Source of the DNA: Gemmatimonas sp.
GTDB lineage: Bacteria > Gemmatimonadota > Gemmatimonadetes > Gemmatimonadales > Gemmatimonadaceae
Length of the DNA stretch: 35,394 bases
NCBI GenBank assembly: GCA_011390805.1
Contig: JAABRT010000032.1
Coordinates: 1-35,394, forward strand
Reading direction: 5' to 3'
The notes under the pieces are model-generated. The model was given only the letters and a program-made list of their open reading frames with translations, ran no database searches and was not told where the DNA came from. The translations under genes and the position numbers were made by a program. Shown here piece after piece: positions 15,942 to 24,266 of the stretch. Positions within the stretch are counted from its first letter, which is position 1; every line of letters begins with the position of its first letter.

Positions 15942-16928
15942 TCACGGCCGAGCCTCGGAGGGTCGCGGAGGCGACGCAGTCACTGCCAACCACTTGGGTC
16001 CGCGCCCATTCACATTCGGGCTCAAGGCCAGACGACTGATGTCGCTGATATGAGCGAATGCAAAATCTGCCACCCGTCTCCACGCTGCATCACCAACGGT
16101 GTAGGCGTACAGTTCTGTGCCATCGCCCATCAGCAACGTGGTGGAGTCAAGCCATGCATAGTCTTCACGACGCGGGCGCGTGGCCACCACGGTATCCTGC
16201 GTACCGCTGACCGGATCAAGGCGCACAATAAACCACTCACCGGCGCCCTTCTGCACAAAACTCACCTGCTGTGTGCCCGGTATCGTATGCAATGAGCGCC
16301 CGATGTTGCGCGCGTGCGTGGTGGTACCCGTCGCGCCGAGTGTTGCCACCTGCAATGTGGCCGGTGATCCGAGCACAAACATCGCCACGGTGTTCGCGGT
16401 CGGGAAAGTAAAGTATCCCACCGGCTTCACGTCGCTCACCAACAGCGAAGCCGCCTCACCGTTGACCGGAAGACGCCACAGCCGTTGTGCTGAATCGCTT
16501 TCCACGCGCACCACCGTGAGCGCCGACCCGTCGGTAGTGGGCCACGCCGAGTACTCGCTTTCCGCGGTGCGCGCGACAGGTGCCGTTTGCCCGGTGAGCA
16601 GATGCATGCGCCAGATGTCAGCCTGCGCATCGTCGCCAATGCGCGTGAAATACAACGTCTGCCCATCGGGAGAAAACGACGGCTGGTTATCGTATCCCGC
16701 AAATCGCGTCACGTTGGTGGGCACACCGAATGTCCACCCGGTTGTATCACGATTCACCGAGACGAGGTACACCTCGGTGGACGGTGCCGTTTGCGCGCGA
16801 CTCACCTGTGGCGGCCACACGGTCAACAGGAGAAGCAGCGGCACCAGCGCCGCCCTGATGGAAGACCAGGCAGCGGACTGGCCCCGCGAACAGGCGCTCT
16901 GCAACCGACGAGTCAGCATCATGAACAT
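15942..16928 (-). CDS. Secreted TolB-like beta-propeller protein
   Basis: The product has a signal peptide (AALVPLLLLLTVW, cut near VSRAQ) and WD40-like/PD40 repeats. The clearest is DNQPSFSPDGQTLYFTR; others are YSAWPTTDGSALTVVRVE and weaker blades to the C-terminus. Such proteins are often periplasmic and associated with TolB-like or peptidase functions, but the partner is unknown. I place the start at the ATG at 16928 (328 residues); a GTG at 16994 and ATGs at 16922 and 16919 are alternatives. It is divergent from the 14-repeat propeller lipoprotein, with a 113-bp shared upstream region without a convincing promoter. Confidence 0.75.
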   Translation of the reverse strand: MFMMLTRRLQSACSRGQSAAWSSIRAALVPLLLLLTVWPPQVSRAQTAPSTEVYLVSVNRDTTGWTFGVPTNVTRFAGYDNQPSFSPDGQTLYFTRIGDDAQADIWRMHLLTGQTAPVARTAESEYSAWPTTDGSALTVVRVESDSAQRLWRLPVNGEAASLLVSDVKPVGYFTFPTANTVAMFVLGSPATLQVATLGATGTTTHARNIGRSLHTIPGTQQVSFVQKGAGEWFIVRLDPVSGTQDTVVATRPRREDYAWLDSTTLLMGDGTELYAYTVGDAAWRRVADFAFAHISDISRLALSPNVNGRGPKWLAVTASPPRPSEARP

Positions 16929-17041
16929 GCGAGTGAGTGAGTGTGCGACGGCAGGAGCCACGGACAGCAAGAACAATGGAAACCGCAACTGCACAATAAT
17001 ATGAGCCTGTGTTGCGGGCTCCGATCCAATCCCGTAGGCTC

Positions 17042-19075
17042 ATGCGTATGAAGTCTGTGAAACATGCTCTGACCGCGCTGTGTCTGGGCGCCATGCTCTG
17101 GGGTTGTGACAACGCCGCACCGGTAGTGCCGGAACCGGAGGGTCGCGTCGCCAGCGTGGTCATTCTGCCGGCATCCACATTTCTCCAGCCCGGACAATCG
17201 CGTCAGCTCGCACTGGAAGTACGCGACAGTCTCGGACTCGCCGTCTCGCAGTATTCCGCCACGTGGGCCAGCGATAATGCCTCGGTGGCAACGGTGAGCG
17301 CCTCAGGCATGCTTACCGCTGTGAACACGGGATCGGCGCGCATCTCGGTGCTCATCGATCAGCTGGAAGTGTCCATCACCGTGGGCGTGACCACACTCAC
17401 CGCCGGTGCGCAACAGTGGGAGGTGGTGCGCGAAGGTGGTGATGACGCCTCGCTGCTCGCGCTCTGGGATGATGGCGCGGGCACGGCCTGGGCGGGCGGC
17501 TCGGCGGGTATCCTGCTGCGCTCGGTGAATGGCGGCGAGTGGGAGCGTGTCCCGCTCGACACCGAAGAAATCATTGTGAGCATCTGGGGCGCCACCCCCA
17601 CCGACATCTGGTTGGTGGGATCGGGCGGACTGCTCATGCGCGGTAACGGAACGAGCTGGGAAAAGCTTCCACCGATCATGCCGCGTACGCTGCTGTGTGT
17701 GTGGGGATTGTCGGCCAACGAGGTCTACGCCACCGGCGACAACGGATTTATTGCCCGCTGGGATGGCAATCTGTGGAGCGTGATGGGCTCGCCCACCACC
17801 AACGAGCTGTGGAGCATTGGCGGCACCAGCACAAACGATCTCTGGGCGGTGGGCAACAACGGCACGATTTTGCGCAATGTGGGGCCGCGCTGGGAAGCGG
17901 TCGATTCACCGAGCCCGGCGTTGTTCCTGGGCGTCTGGGCGGCGTCACCCACTGACGCATTTATTGTTGGCACGCAGGGTGTGGCGTTGCGCTGGAACGG
18001 CAACGACTGGAGCCGCATGAGTACGCCTGCTGAGGTCAACCTGTTTGGCTTGTGGGGACGCAGCGCCAACGAAGTGTACGCGGCCGGTAACAACGGTGCG
18101 TTCTGGCGCTTTAACGGTTCCGTGTGGGAAAGCATCGGCATCGGATCCGGACAGAATCTGCGCGTCGTGTCACCTTCGAGCGTCACCCCAGGTGGCGTAC
18201 GGGTGGCGGGCTGGTACAACGCCATTCTGAGCTATCAGGAGGGCGCTGCCCCGAAGGTGGAGTTGCTCGACGCGGTATTGCTCTCAGCCTGGCGTGCGCC
18301 GGTTGGCGGGGCCGACGATCCGGTGTATGCAGTGGGCCTTGGCGGTGCCGTTGGCCAGCGCACGGCCAATGGATTCAGCTGGCTCAACGTGCCGCCGGTC
18401 AATGATCTGTACGGTATCAGTGGCAGCGGTCCCGACGATATCGTAGCGGTTGGCGACACGGGGTCGATTCTGCGGTACAATGGCGTAACGTGGCGCAGCG
18501 AAGGTGAACGTACGCCCGGCTTGTTGCGCAGCGTCTGGAGCACCGGTCGCAATCAGCACATCATTGTGGGTGAGGGCGGTCGCATTCTGCGTTCATCGGG
18601 CGAGGGCTGGGTACCGCAGCAGAGCGGCACACAGCGATTCCTGCGCGCGGTGTGGGGGATAGACGACGAACGCCTCTTTGCTGTTGGTGATACGGGTTTG
18701 CTGCTGCGCTATGACGGGCAACGCTGGCGCAGCGAGACCACACCAACCAGCGTGATTTTGCGCGCGGTATGGGGAACGTCGGCCAACGATGTATTCGTTG
18801 CCGGTGATGGCGGCGTGTTGCTGCGCTGGGACGGACAGCGTGCTGTTGCCATGCCGTCGCCCACCACGCGTGATCTACGCGGCCTGTGGGGACGCAGTCC
18901 TACCGAGGTGTACGCCGTTGGTGACAGCGGCACCGTGCTGCGCTACGACGGTGTGCAGTGGAGCACAATCGACGCGGGTACGCAGGTGTACCTGTTCGGT
19001 GTCACCGGAAGCACCGGCAGCGGACCCGTGACTGCCGTTGGCGATCGCGCTACCGTGATTGACGGACGGCAGTAG
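17042..19075 (+). CDS. Lipoprotein with Ig-like domain and 14 propeller repeats
   Basis: The product (about 677 residues) starts with a lipoprotein signal (LCLGAMLWGC) and a bacterial Ig-like domain of the BIG2 type (about residues 35-115: ASVVILPASTFLQPGQ, VATVSASGMLTAVNTG). The rest is about 14 repeats of roughly 40 residues with the pattern L-x-x-V-W-G-x-S-x-x-[DE]-V-[FY]-A-V-G-[DN]-x-G-x-[IL]-L-R-[WY]-[DN]-G-x-x-W. One copy in the middle is degenerate. Fourteen repeats fit two seven-bladed beta-propellers, which is inference. It is likely a surface or periplasmic binding protein; no catalytic residues are evident. The start is chosen at ATG 17042; ATG 17048 is equally possible (AGG lies 4 or 10 bp upstream). 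Confidence 0.85.
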   Translation: MRMKSVKHALTALCLGAMLWGCDNAAPVVPEPEGRVASVVILPASTFLQPGQSRQLALEVRDSLGLAVSQYSATWASDNASVATVSASGMLTAVNTGSARISVLIDQLEVSITVGVTTLTAGAQQWEVVREGGDDASLLALWDDGAGTAWAGGSAGILLRSVNGGEWERVPLDTEEIIVSIWGATPTDIWLVGSGGLLMRGNGTSWEKLPPIMPRTLLCVWGLSANEVYATGDNGFIARWDGNLWSVMGSPTTNELWSIGGTSTNDLWAVGNNGTILRNVGPRWEAVDSPSPALFLGVWAASPTDAFIVGTQGVALRWNGNDWSRMSTPAEVNLFGLWGRSANEVYAAGNNGAFWRFNGSVWESIGIGSGQNLRVVSPSSVTPGGVRVAGWYNAILSYQEGAAPKVELLDAVLLSAWRAPVGGADDPVYAVGLGGAVGQRTANGFSWLNVPPVNDLYGISGSGPDDIVAVGDTGSILRYNGVTWRSEGERTPGLLRSVWSTGRNQHIIVGEGGRILRSSGEGWVPQQSGTQRFLRAVWGIDDERLFAVGDTGLLLRYDGQRWRSETTPTSVILRAVWGTSANDVFVAGDGGVLLRWDGQRAVAMPSPTTRDLRGLWGRSPTEVYAVGDSGTVLRYDGVQWSTIDAGTQVYLFGVTGSTGSGPVTAVGDRATVIDGRQ

Positions 19076-19085
19076 CGCCGGGCGA

Positions 19086-19334
19086 TTACGCTGAACGAAG
19101 CTTGCGATAGAGGAAGAGCAACAGGATCGCGCCGAGCACGCTGGCGATGAATCCGGCGCTGCTTTCGGCGGAATAAATTCCGAGTGCCCGTCCGATCATG
19201 GTGCCCACAAACGCACCGGCAATGCCCAGCAGCATGGTGATGATCAGGCCACCCGGATCCCGACCGGGCATGATGGCTTTGGCCAGCGCGCCAGCGATGA
19301 GTCCGATAAGTGCGGTCACGAGCAAGGCGGTCAT
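19086..19334 (-). CDS. GlsB/YeaQ/YmgE family stress-response membrane protein
   Basis: The 82-residue product is a small inner-membrane protein (transglycosylase-associated family) with three hydrophobic helices. The motifs GLIAGALAKAIMPGRDPGG and LLGIAGAFVGTMIGRALG, here partly given, are typical. Family members are often induced in stress, but the mechanism is unknown. The ATG at 19334 (MTALLVTALIG) is chosen, as the open frame upstream to 19388 lacks family similarity and GGAG lies about 10 bp before it. It converges with the propeller lipoprotein (10 bp gap). Confidence 0.9.
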   Translation of the reverse strand: MTALLVTALIGLIAGALAKAIMPGRDPGGLIITMLLGIAGAFVGTMIGRALGIYSAESSAGFIASVLGAILLLFLYRKLRSA

Positions 19335-19404
19335 AACGCGTGTCTCCGCTGAAGAAGGTGGGGAAGACAACATCACGTGGCGCCGCACACGTGTGCTGCC
19401 GGTT

Positions 19405-19450
19405 TCGCGGCGCTGCTACTGCAACTCCGCCGTTCTCGCGGCGCTGCTAC
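19405..19450. repeat. 15-bp direct repeat (31-bp period) 3' of DUF4126 gene
   Basis: tcgcggcgctgctac occurs at 19405-19419 and 19436-19450. The second copy covers the stop codon of the DUF4126 gene. The shared core cgctgctac / gtagcagcg also appears three times at 28181-28265 in another gene-end region. It lies in the 112-bp gap between the DUF4126 and GlsB genes. Confidence 0.8.
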
Positions 19451-20040
19451 GACGACGCTGCCGCTCGCGGCGACGCCCGGCGACCGAAAACAAATCGACC
19501 AGCCCGCTTGGCCACCGCAAGCAGCAACACGACCACGAGTACGATTCCAACAACAGGCAGCAGTACGGCGAGGATTGCAAGTATCAGTGCACCGCCGAGC
19601 TCAACCGTGGACACCACCGGATTCCCCAATCCGCCAGTGAGCGCACCGCTCTTGAGACGCGCCAGCACGCTCGCACCCTGTGTAAGCCCGGCGACGCCGC
19701 CACCACCGATTATCACCACCGCCCATTTGAGCATGGGCGGCACATCAACGAGCACTGACGCAGTGGCAATCATCCCGGCGATCAATGCCGCCGGAGTCGC
19801 GACCACGTCAAGCGCGTTATCCAGCCAGGGCACGTAGTACGCGGCGACCTCGAGCACGGTTGCCGTGCCCAAACCGATCAGCGCAGGCGTTGTTGACAGC
19901 CATGTCCAGTTGTCGCCGATGGGCACGACGTCGTTGGCACCGGCCAGCCCTAACACGAACAGCGGCAGGAACACACGCATACCGGCCGAGGCAGCAAGCC
20001 CGAGTCCGACTGCAATGGCGACAAAGGTTTCCATGGTCAT
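19447..20040 (-). CDS. DUF4126 domain-containing membrane protein
   Basis: The 197-residue product is hydrophobic, with about five membrane segments, and begins with the DUF4126 pattern VGLGLAASAGMRVFLPLFVLGL (partly quoted). It continues with LEVAAYYVPWLDNALDVVATPAA and the Gly-rich IIGGGGVAGLTQGA. The function is unknown; the family is widespread in bacterial envelopes. The C-terminus is basic (GRRASPRAAASS). It lies 42 bp after the NTF2-like gene on the same strand, probably in one operon with it and the rhodanese group. An ATG two codons later is an alternative start. Confidence 0.87.
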   Translation of the reverse strand: MTMETFVAIAVGLGLAASAGMRVFLPLFVLGLAGANDVVPIGDNWTWLSTTPALIGLGTATVLEVAAYYVPWLDNALDVVATPAALIAGMIATASVLVDVPPMLKWAVVIIGGGGVAGLTQGASVLARLKSGALTGGLGNPVVSTVELGGALILAILAVLLPVVGIVLVVVLLLAVAKRAGRFVFGRRASPRAAASS

Positions 20041-20082
20041 TCTACGTGACGCTGTGATGCGATACGCACCAGGGCAGTCCGA

Positions 20083-20577
20083 TCACGGCGCGGGAGGTGA
20101 GCACCCTTCGCGACGGCGCGTATCGGCCAGTGATACGATCTGCCAGCGGTCACCGATGCGCGCCAGGTGGAATGCATCAACGCCGCAGTGCACAAACCGT
20201 GATCCGAGAAACAGGTCGTACTCGGTCCACACCACCGCCAACGTGCCATCCAGAAACACACGCTCGTTTTTGATCCGTTCGTCCAGCTTCTCGGGGCGCA
20301 CCGTGCCGATGCTGCGCAAAAATGCGTTGACTGAATCCTGTCGGACGGTGGCCGCTCCGTCCTGCGTGAGCGTAGTCAGCAGCTGGGCTTGTGGATGAAA
20401 CAACTTTCGAACGGCGGCGCTGTCGCTGCTCCGCATGCCATCGAAGAGTTCATGCACAACGGAGAGAATCTCGCTGCGCCGTTGATCACCGACCGCCAGT
20501 TCGCCCTGCGCCCTGAGGGGTTGGGCTGCCAACATGAACATCATGAATGCGATGCTGCTTCGCCCGAGATGTGACAT
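20083..20577 (-). CDS. Secreted NTF2-like (SnoaL/DUF4440-type) protein
   Basis: The 164-residue product has a short signal peptide (IAFMMFMLAAQPLRAQ) followed by an NTF2-like domain: VVHELFDGMRSSDSAAVRKLF, here partly quoted, then FLDGTLAVVWTEYDLF and DAFHLARIGDRWQIVSLADTRR. This cone-shaped fold hosts varied enzymes and binding proteins; no catalytic set is obvious, so no reaction is assigned. The start is ATG at 20577 (an in-frame ATG exists at 20589). It is 45 bp downstream of a small membrane protein gene on the same strand. Confidence 0.82.
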   Translation of the reverse strand: MSHLGRSSIAFMMFMLAAQPLRAQGELAVGDQRRSEILSVVHELFDGMRSSDSAAVRKLFHPQAQLLTTLTQDGAATVRQDSVNAFLRSIGTVRPEKLDERIKNERVFLDGTLAVVWTEYDLFLGSRFVHCGVDAFHLARIGDRWQIVSLADTRRREGCSPPAP

Positions 20578-20622
20578 GCAATGACCCATGAAAGAAGTTG
20601 ATTGCGGCCTGCGTTGCAGCTG

Positions 20623-21021
20623 TCAGCGCCGCACGGCAATGAACAATCCAACAACCGACAACAACAAACCCCACACCGACAGGGCAACGAGTACTGCAAA
20701 GAGGCGCAGCCCCACACCTCCCGAGCGCCAGCGCGACACCCAGCTCAGCACCGGCAACAACGGCAACGGTAGCAGAACAGTGATGATGAGAGAGAGCGGC
20801 CATGCTGTTTCACCGATCGCGCGCAACGCCGTGGCCCCGGTGAACGCAATAAAAAACCGGTCGGCAACGCCGAGCATCAAGCCACCGGGAATTCCCATGC
20901 CCGGCATGATGCCAAGCAGCATGAGCAGGCCGGTGGTAAACAGCGCACGTCGCCTTGGACTGGCGGGCGTGACGGAAACGTTCGATGCGTGTGGCGCAGC
21001 ATCAGAAGCAGTCTTGGGCAT
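20623..21021 (-). CDS. Hypothetical four-helix membrane protein
   Basis: The 132-residue product is not a family I recognise. It has a polar N-terminus (about 28 residues) and then four hydrophobic stretches: LFTTGLLMLLGIMPGMG, FFIAFTGATALRA, WPLSLIITVLLPLPLLPVLSW and LFAVLVALSVWGLLLSVVGLFI (partly quoted). Start codon ATG at 21021 overlaps the rhodanese stop codon (TGATG), which strongly supports the gene and translational coupling. The longer frame up to 21177 would run antisense to no gene but inside rhodanese, so it is not used. Confidence 0.75.
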   Translation of the reverse strand: MPKTASDAAPHASNVSVTPASPRRRALFTTGLLMLLGIMPGMGIPGGLMLGVADRFFIAFTGATALRAIGETAWPLSLIITVLLPLPLLPVLSWVSRWRSGGVGLRLFAVLVALSVWGLLLSVVGLFIAVRR

Positions 21022-21419
21022 CAGACGAAGTTTCCGGCGTGTTTGGGTTTGTCTGCAGCAACCGGGGCGTTGGCATCTTCCATGGCACGCCAGCCACCCG
21101 CAATGCTGAACACGCGCGAGTAGCCCATCTCGGCCAGGGTCGCGCAGGCGAGAATGGAGCGATAGCCACCGCCACAATACAGGTACAACGGAGTCGACGT
21201 GTCAGGCACAAGCCGCTCAACGTCACGTTCAAGCACGCCGCGCGCGATATGCTCAGCGCCATCAGCATGTCCGGCCTCCCACTCACGATCCTCACGAACA
21301 TCGAGCAGCCGTGCGTTGCTGTCGTTCGCGAGAGCCGCCCTCGCCTCAGGCACCGATACTTCGGTTACCTGCGGGCGTCGCGCCGACACATAGGCGAGGA
21401 ATCCGGGTGAATGCTCCAT
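21021..21419 (-). CDS. Rhodanese-like domain protein
   Basis: The 132-residue product is a single rhodanese domain: LLDVREDREWEAGHADGAEHI (partly quoted), then the active-site loop YCGGGYRS with Cys82 and Arg87, and VFSIAGGWRAM. Such domains transfer sulfane sulfur, for example thiosulfate to cyanide or persulfide relay, but the physiological acceptor is unknown. The CGGGYR loop has six residues, the usual length for active rhodaneses. It is 15 bp after the GNAT gene and coupled to the membrane protein downstream by TGATG. Confidence 0.9.
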   Translation of the reverse strand: MEHSPGFLAYVSARRPQVTEVSVPEARAALANDSNARLLDVREDREWEAGHADGAEHIARGVLERDVERLVPDTSTPLYLYCGGGYRSILACATLAEMGYSRVFSIAGGWRAMEDANAPVAADKPKHAGNFV

Positions 21420-21434
21420 CTGATCAGTCCTGGG

Positions 21435-21944
21435 TTAGGGATGCACTGCGTGTTCACGCGCCAGTGATTCGAGATCATCACCCGACAATCGATACACGGT
21501 CCATTCCGACCGGCCCTGCGCGCCCAGTGACTCGTAGAATCTGATCGCGTCTGTGTTCCAGTTCAGCACCGACCACTCCAGCCGCTGGCCTCCGGATTGC
21601 ACAGCGAGGTTGGCGAGATGCGCGAGCAACGCCCGCCCAACCCCCTGCCCTCGCAAATGCGGTTCGACAAAGAGGTCTTCGAGATATATCCCCGATCGCG
21701 CCAGAAATGTGCTGTAGCTGCGAAAGAAGAGCGCGAGACCGGCCGGCTCGTCGTCCACAAACGCAAGCACCACTTCGGCTTCCGGCTGGTCACCAAACAA
21801 TGTGCGCTCAAGCCGTGCATCGGTAGCCACGCACTCGTGCGAAAGCTTTTCGTATTCGGCCAGCGCTTCAATGAAGCGACGGATCAGCGGCACGTCACTC
21901 CGCGTGGCGGCACGTAACGTAATCTTTGCCTTGTGCTCAGACAT
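21435..21944 (-). CDS. GNAT acetyltransferase (diamine/thialysine-type)
   Basis: The 169-residue product has the GNAT fold: ITLRAATRSDVPLIRRFIE at the N-terminus, the acetyl-CoA motif VEPHLRGQGVGRALLAHL (partly quoted; RGQGVG), and WSVLNWNTDAIRFYESLGA. The GIYLEDLFVEP and EWSVLNWN segments are like those of spermidine/spermine and thialysine acetyltransferases, suggesting an amine substrate; this is inference. Sulfur and amine metabolism could connect it with the adjacent rhodanese, but no direct evidence exists. It starts a small operon with rhodanese and a membrane protein; upstream is a 67-bp gap. Confidence 0.88.
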   Translation of the reverse strand: MSEHKAKITLRAATRSDVPLIRRFIEALAEYEKLSHECVATDARLERTLFGDQPEAEVVLAFVDDEPAGLALFFRSYSTFLARSGIYLEDLFVEPHLRGQGVGRALLAHLANLAVQSGGQRLEWSVLNWNTDAIRFYESLGAQGRSEWTVYRLSGDDLESLAREHAVHP

Positions 21945-22011
21945 ACGCGTATCTCACGGTTTCATTTCGCCAGGTGTGAAAGTGCGGTGCGCTTCCATCG
22001 CGCCGCTTGTA

Positions 22012-22596
22012 TCACGCATTGTACAGCGCGCGTCCGAGCGTCTGATACCGCTGCAGCACATCGCGTGCCTGCGTACGTGCGATGCCGTCCACAAACGTGA
22101 TCCCCCGACGCTCGAGATAACCAATTGATTCAGGAAACACCGGCCCCTCGTCAAAGCCAATCGCCAGTGCGTCTTCACGGGTTGCGCCGCCCTCGACGCG
22201 GGTCACGCCACTCCAGTGCACAGCGCCCAGACACATGGCGCACGGTGCGCAGGATGTCGCCAGAATGTGCGACTCGGCGAGCGGTGGTGATGCGAGCGTA
22301 AACGACGCCAACGCGCGTTGGGCAAACATCAGTGCCACAACTTCAGCGTGAAGCGCGGCGTTGTTTTCCGGCTCCACCAGATTGACGCCCACCGAGATCA
22401 CCCGTTGGCTTTCTGCACTGAACACCGCCGCACCGAACGGACCTCCGGTGAGTCGTTCCACATTTTCGCGTGCCAGGGTGATCGCAAGCTGCACGCGATC
22501 TTCGGCAGACTGGTAGCGGTGTGTCCAGTCGACCACCTGATCAATCCATGCGGGAAGTGCAATGTTGACAGACGCAATGCGTTCTGTGGCCATCAT
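22012..22596 (-). CDS. Nucleoside/nucleobase deaminase (zinc-dependent CDA fold)
   Basis: The 194-residue product has the cytidine/guanine deaminase active site: HAEVVAL with zinc ligand His83 and proton-shuttling Glu85, and PCAMC with zinc ligands Cys119 and Cys122. The GGPFGAAVFS opening resembles guanine deaminase and other COG0590 members. The N-terminal ~35 residues and C-terminal ~30 residues are extra. Substrate (guanine, cytosine, adenosine in tRNA) cannot be decided from sequence alone; the window has no other purine genes. The start codon overlaps the stop codon of the DUF1499 gene (4 bp), so the two are probably coupled. Confidence 0.87.
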   Translation of the reverse strand: MMATERIASVNIALPAWIDQVVDWTHRYQSAEDRVQLAITLARENVERLTGGPFGAAVFSAESQRVISVGVNLVEPENNAALHAEVVALMFAQRALASFTLASPPLAESHILATSCAPCAMCLGAVHWSGVTRVEGGATREDALAIGFDEGPVFPESIGYLERRGITFVDGIARTQARDVLQRYQTLGRALYNA

Positions 22597-23033
22597 GGCG
22601 GAGACGCAGCAGCAGACGAGGTACGCAACCGCTCGCTGATGCGCTCCATCCGTCGACGGTTGACACCCAGATCACTCTTGCCCACACGTGATGCCGACCG
22701 GAACCGGAACACGCGGCGCTCAGCATCAACGATGATCTCGATGTCATCAACAAAACGGAAAATCAGACTGCGTGCCTCGGCCTTCAGATAGTCCGCGCCT
22801 TCTTCTACAATCGTCGTGCGCTTTTCTTCGAGCAACGCCGCTCCCGCACGCGCCAGCGCCGCAGCGGGCGAATCGGTGAACGCGATGGCATCCATGCGTT
22901 GCGACGACCGCTGGGCATCGGTGGACACACAGTTGGGCGTATCAGGACACGGCGGCAGGGTGCGCTGCGACATGAGCGTATTGATTGGGACCATAAACGA
23001 GAGAGCGGCGACAATCAGTAACCTACTCACCAT
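22593..23033 (-). CDS. Secreted DUF1499 domain-containing protein
   Basis: The 146-residue product has an N-terminal signal-like segment (SRLLIVAALSFMVPINTLM) followed by the DUF1499 hallmarks: CPDTPNCVSTDA, DSPAAALARAGAAL and FVDDIEIIVDAERRVFRFRSASRVGKSDLG, here quoted in part. The function is unknown; related proteins occur in proteobacteria and cyanobacteria and in plastids. The start ATG at 23033 has a strong GAGGGGGAG at 4-bp spacing, better than the GTG at 23048. The 3' end overlaps the deaminase start by 4 bp (ATGA). Confidence 0.85.
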   Translation of the reverse strand: MVSRLLIVAALSFMVPINTLMSQRTLPPCPDTPNCVSTDAQRSSQRMDAIAFTDSPAAALARAGAALLEEKRTTIVEEGADYLKAEARSLIFRFVDDIEIIVDAERRVFRFRSASRVGKSDLGVNRRRMERISERLRTSSAAASPP

Positions 23034-23080
23034 CGCGCTCCCCCTCACACGCAGCAGCGGGTAGCGACCGCAGCACTATC

Positions 23081-23530
23081 CTACTCGCGTTCACGAACCA
23101 GCTGTCGGTGCAACACGGCTACTTCAGGCGAATCCTGCAACAGTGCCTGAAACTCCTTTTGAAAGCCCGATCCTTCGGCATCGGGGCGCAGCAATCGCTG
23201 CGCATCGTGCAGCATGGTTTCCGCCTCGACCACCGTCACCGGTGGCTGTCCGCGATCGAGCAACCGCGAATCGATTTCCGACACCACGCGCATCATGGGA
23301 CGCAACCAGGTGAACCACGGATCGTGCATGGCCAGCTGCAGGAATGCTCCGTTGGATTCGATGCGTCCGAACAGTTTTTCGTAACGCACGCGTTCGGCGT
23401 GCAGTAGCACTCGATGCAGCGCCAGCAAGTCATTGCGCGCGGCATCCAGCTTCGGCAGTACCGCCGCCAGCTCGGGCGATGGCGAATCAATCGGTGATGG
23501 TGGGCGCGAGATGCGGTTGTTCTCTTCCAT
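23081..23530 (-). CDS. Hypothetical soluble helical protein
   Basis: The 149-residue product is not one I recognise by name. It starts with a polar, Pro-rich segment (NRISRPPSPIDSPSPE) and is otherwise helical and charged, with a core motif HDPWFTWLRPMMRVVSEID. No signal peptide or membrane helix is seen, so it is probably cytoplasmic. The gene is between DUF1499 (47 bp downstream) and the unknown secreted protein (32 bp upstream) on the same strand. Similar helical proteins with a W-F-x-W-L-R-P motif may exist in other phyla, but I cannot confirm it. Confidence 0.7.
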   Translation of the reverse strand: MEENNRISRPPSPIDSPSPELAAVLPKLDAARNDLLALHRVLLHAERVRYEKLFGRIESNGAFLQLAMHDPWFTWLRPMMRVVSEIDSRLLDRGQPPVTVVEAETMLHDAQRLLRPDAEGSGFQKEFQALLQDSPEVAVLHRQLVRERE

Positions 23531-23562
23531 AAATCAGATCTCAGCTAAACGGTTGTTCGTGA

Positions 23563-24246
23563 TCAGTGCTTCGCGCCACCGGTGAGGCGCTCCCAGACGG
23601 CAAACTCCTTCACAGTATTGCCGATGATCGAGCCGCCAATCGTGGTCAGCGCACGAAAGGCTACGGTTTCGGCGCTGCCTTGATCGGGTTGAAGTTGCCC
23701 CAACACCATCGAACCCGCGAGCGCCCCGGCAAATCTGGGCCAGCCGATGCGACGCTGTCCCTCCATGTCAAAGTCGGTGACCACCGCTTTGAGTACGTGT
23801 CCCATGCGCGGACCAACCCCCTCACACACACATTTCACGTACGCCGGATCCCGTTCCAGCGCCGCGGCGACCCCGTGCCGAACGGATTCAATGGCCACAA
23901 GTTGCGCCGATCGGGTGAGCAACCGCCGTCCGTAAGACTCGGCGGTGCGCGGCCAGACCTTGGGTGACTGTACCGTCTGATCATAACCCGACGACCACAG
24001 GACACGACCGAGCGCCACAAAACCGAGCAGGTCGGCACGGTATTCACGACTGCGCACAATTTCCGATTCGGTCCGGGAGCCCGGGTACGGCGCAACCGAA
24101 CCGGTGGGTAATGTGGGTTGCGCGAGGGCTGCTTTTCCGGGTTGCGTCACCACCAGAAAGACGGCGACTGCCACCAATGCACCACGAACACGCCATCGCG
24201 CGGTCGTGCGCTTGACGCCCCAATCATCCTGCGCTGTTTGTGTCAT
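23563..24246 (-). CDS. Hypothetical secreted or membrane-anchored protein
   Basis: The 227-residue product has a hydrophobic N-terminal segment (VRGALVAVAVFLVV, about residues 20-33) ending near KAALAQP, probably a signal peptide. The rest has no motif I can name. A loose resemblance to the pattern D-P-x-Y-x-(5-10)-G-x-R-x-G, followed by a Gly/Ala-rich hydrophobic stretch (RFAGALAGSMVLGQLQ) and GGSIIGNTVKEF, is reminiscent of a group of Acidobacteria secreted proteins of unknown function; I could not verify this. The gene is preceded by a 121-bp gap with two families of short tandem repeats. Confidence 0.65.
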   Translation of the reverse strand: MTQTAQDDWGVKRTTARWRVRGALVAVAVFLVVTQPGKAALAQPTLPTGSVAPYPGSRTESEIVRSREYRADLLGFVALGRVLWSSGYDQTVQSPKVWPRTAESYGRRLLTRSAQLVAIESVRHGVAAALERDPAYVKCVCEGVGPRMGHVLKAVVTDFDMEGQRRIGWPRFAGALAGSMVLGQLQPDQGSAETVAFRALTTIGGSIIGNTVKEFAVWERLTGGAKH

Positions 24247-24266
24247 CTCTAAGGGTGACCGACTGC

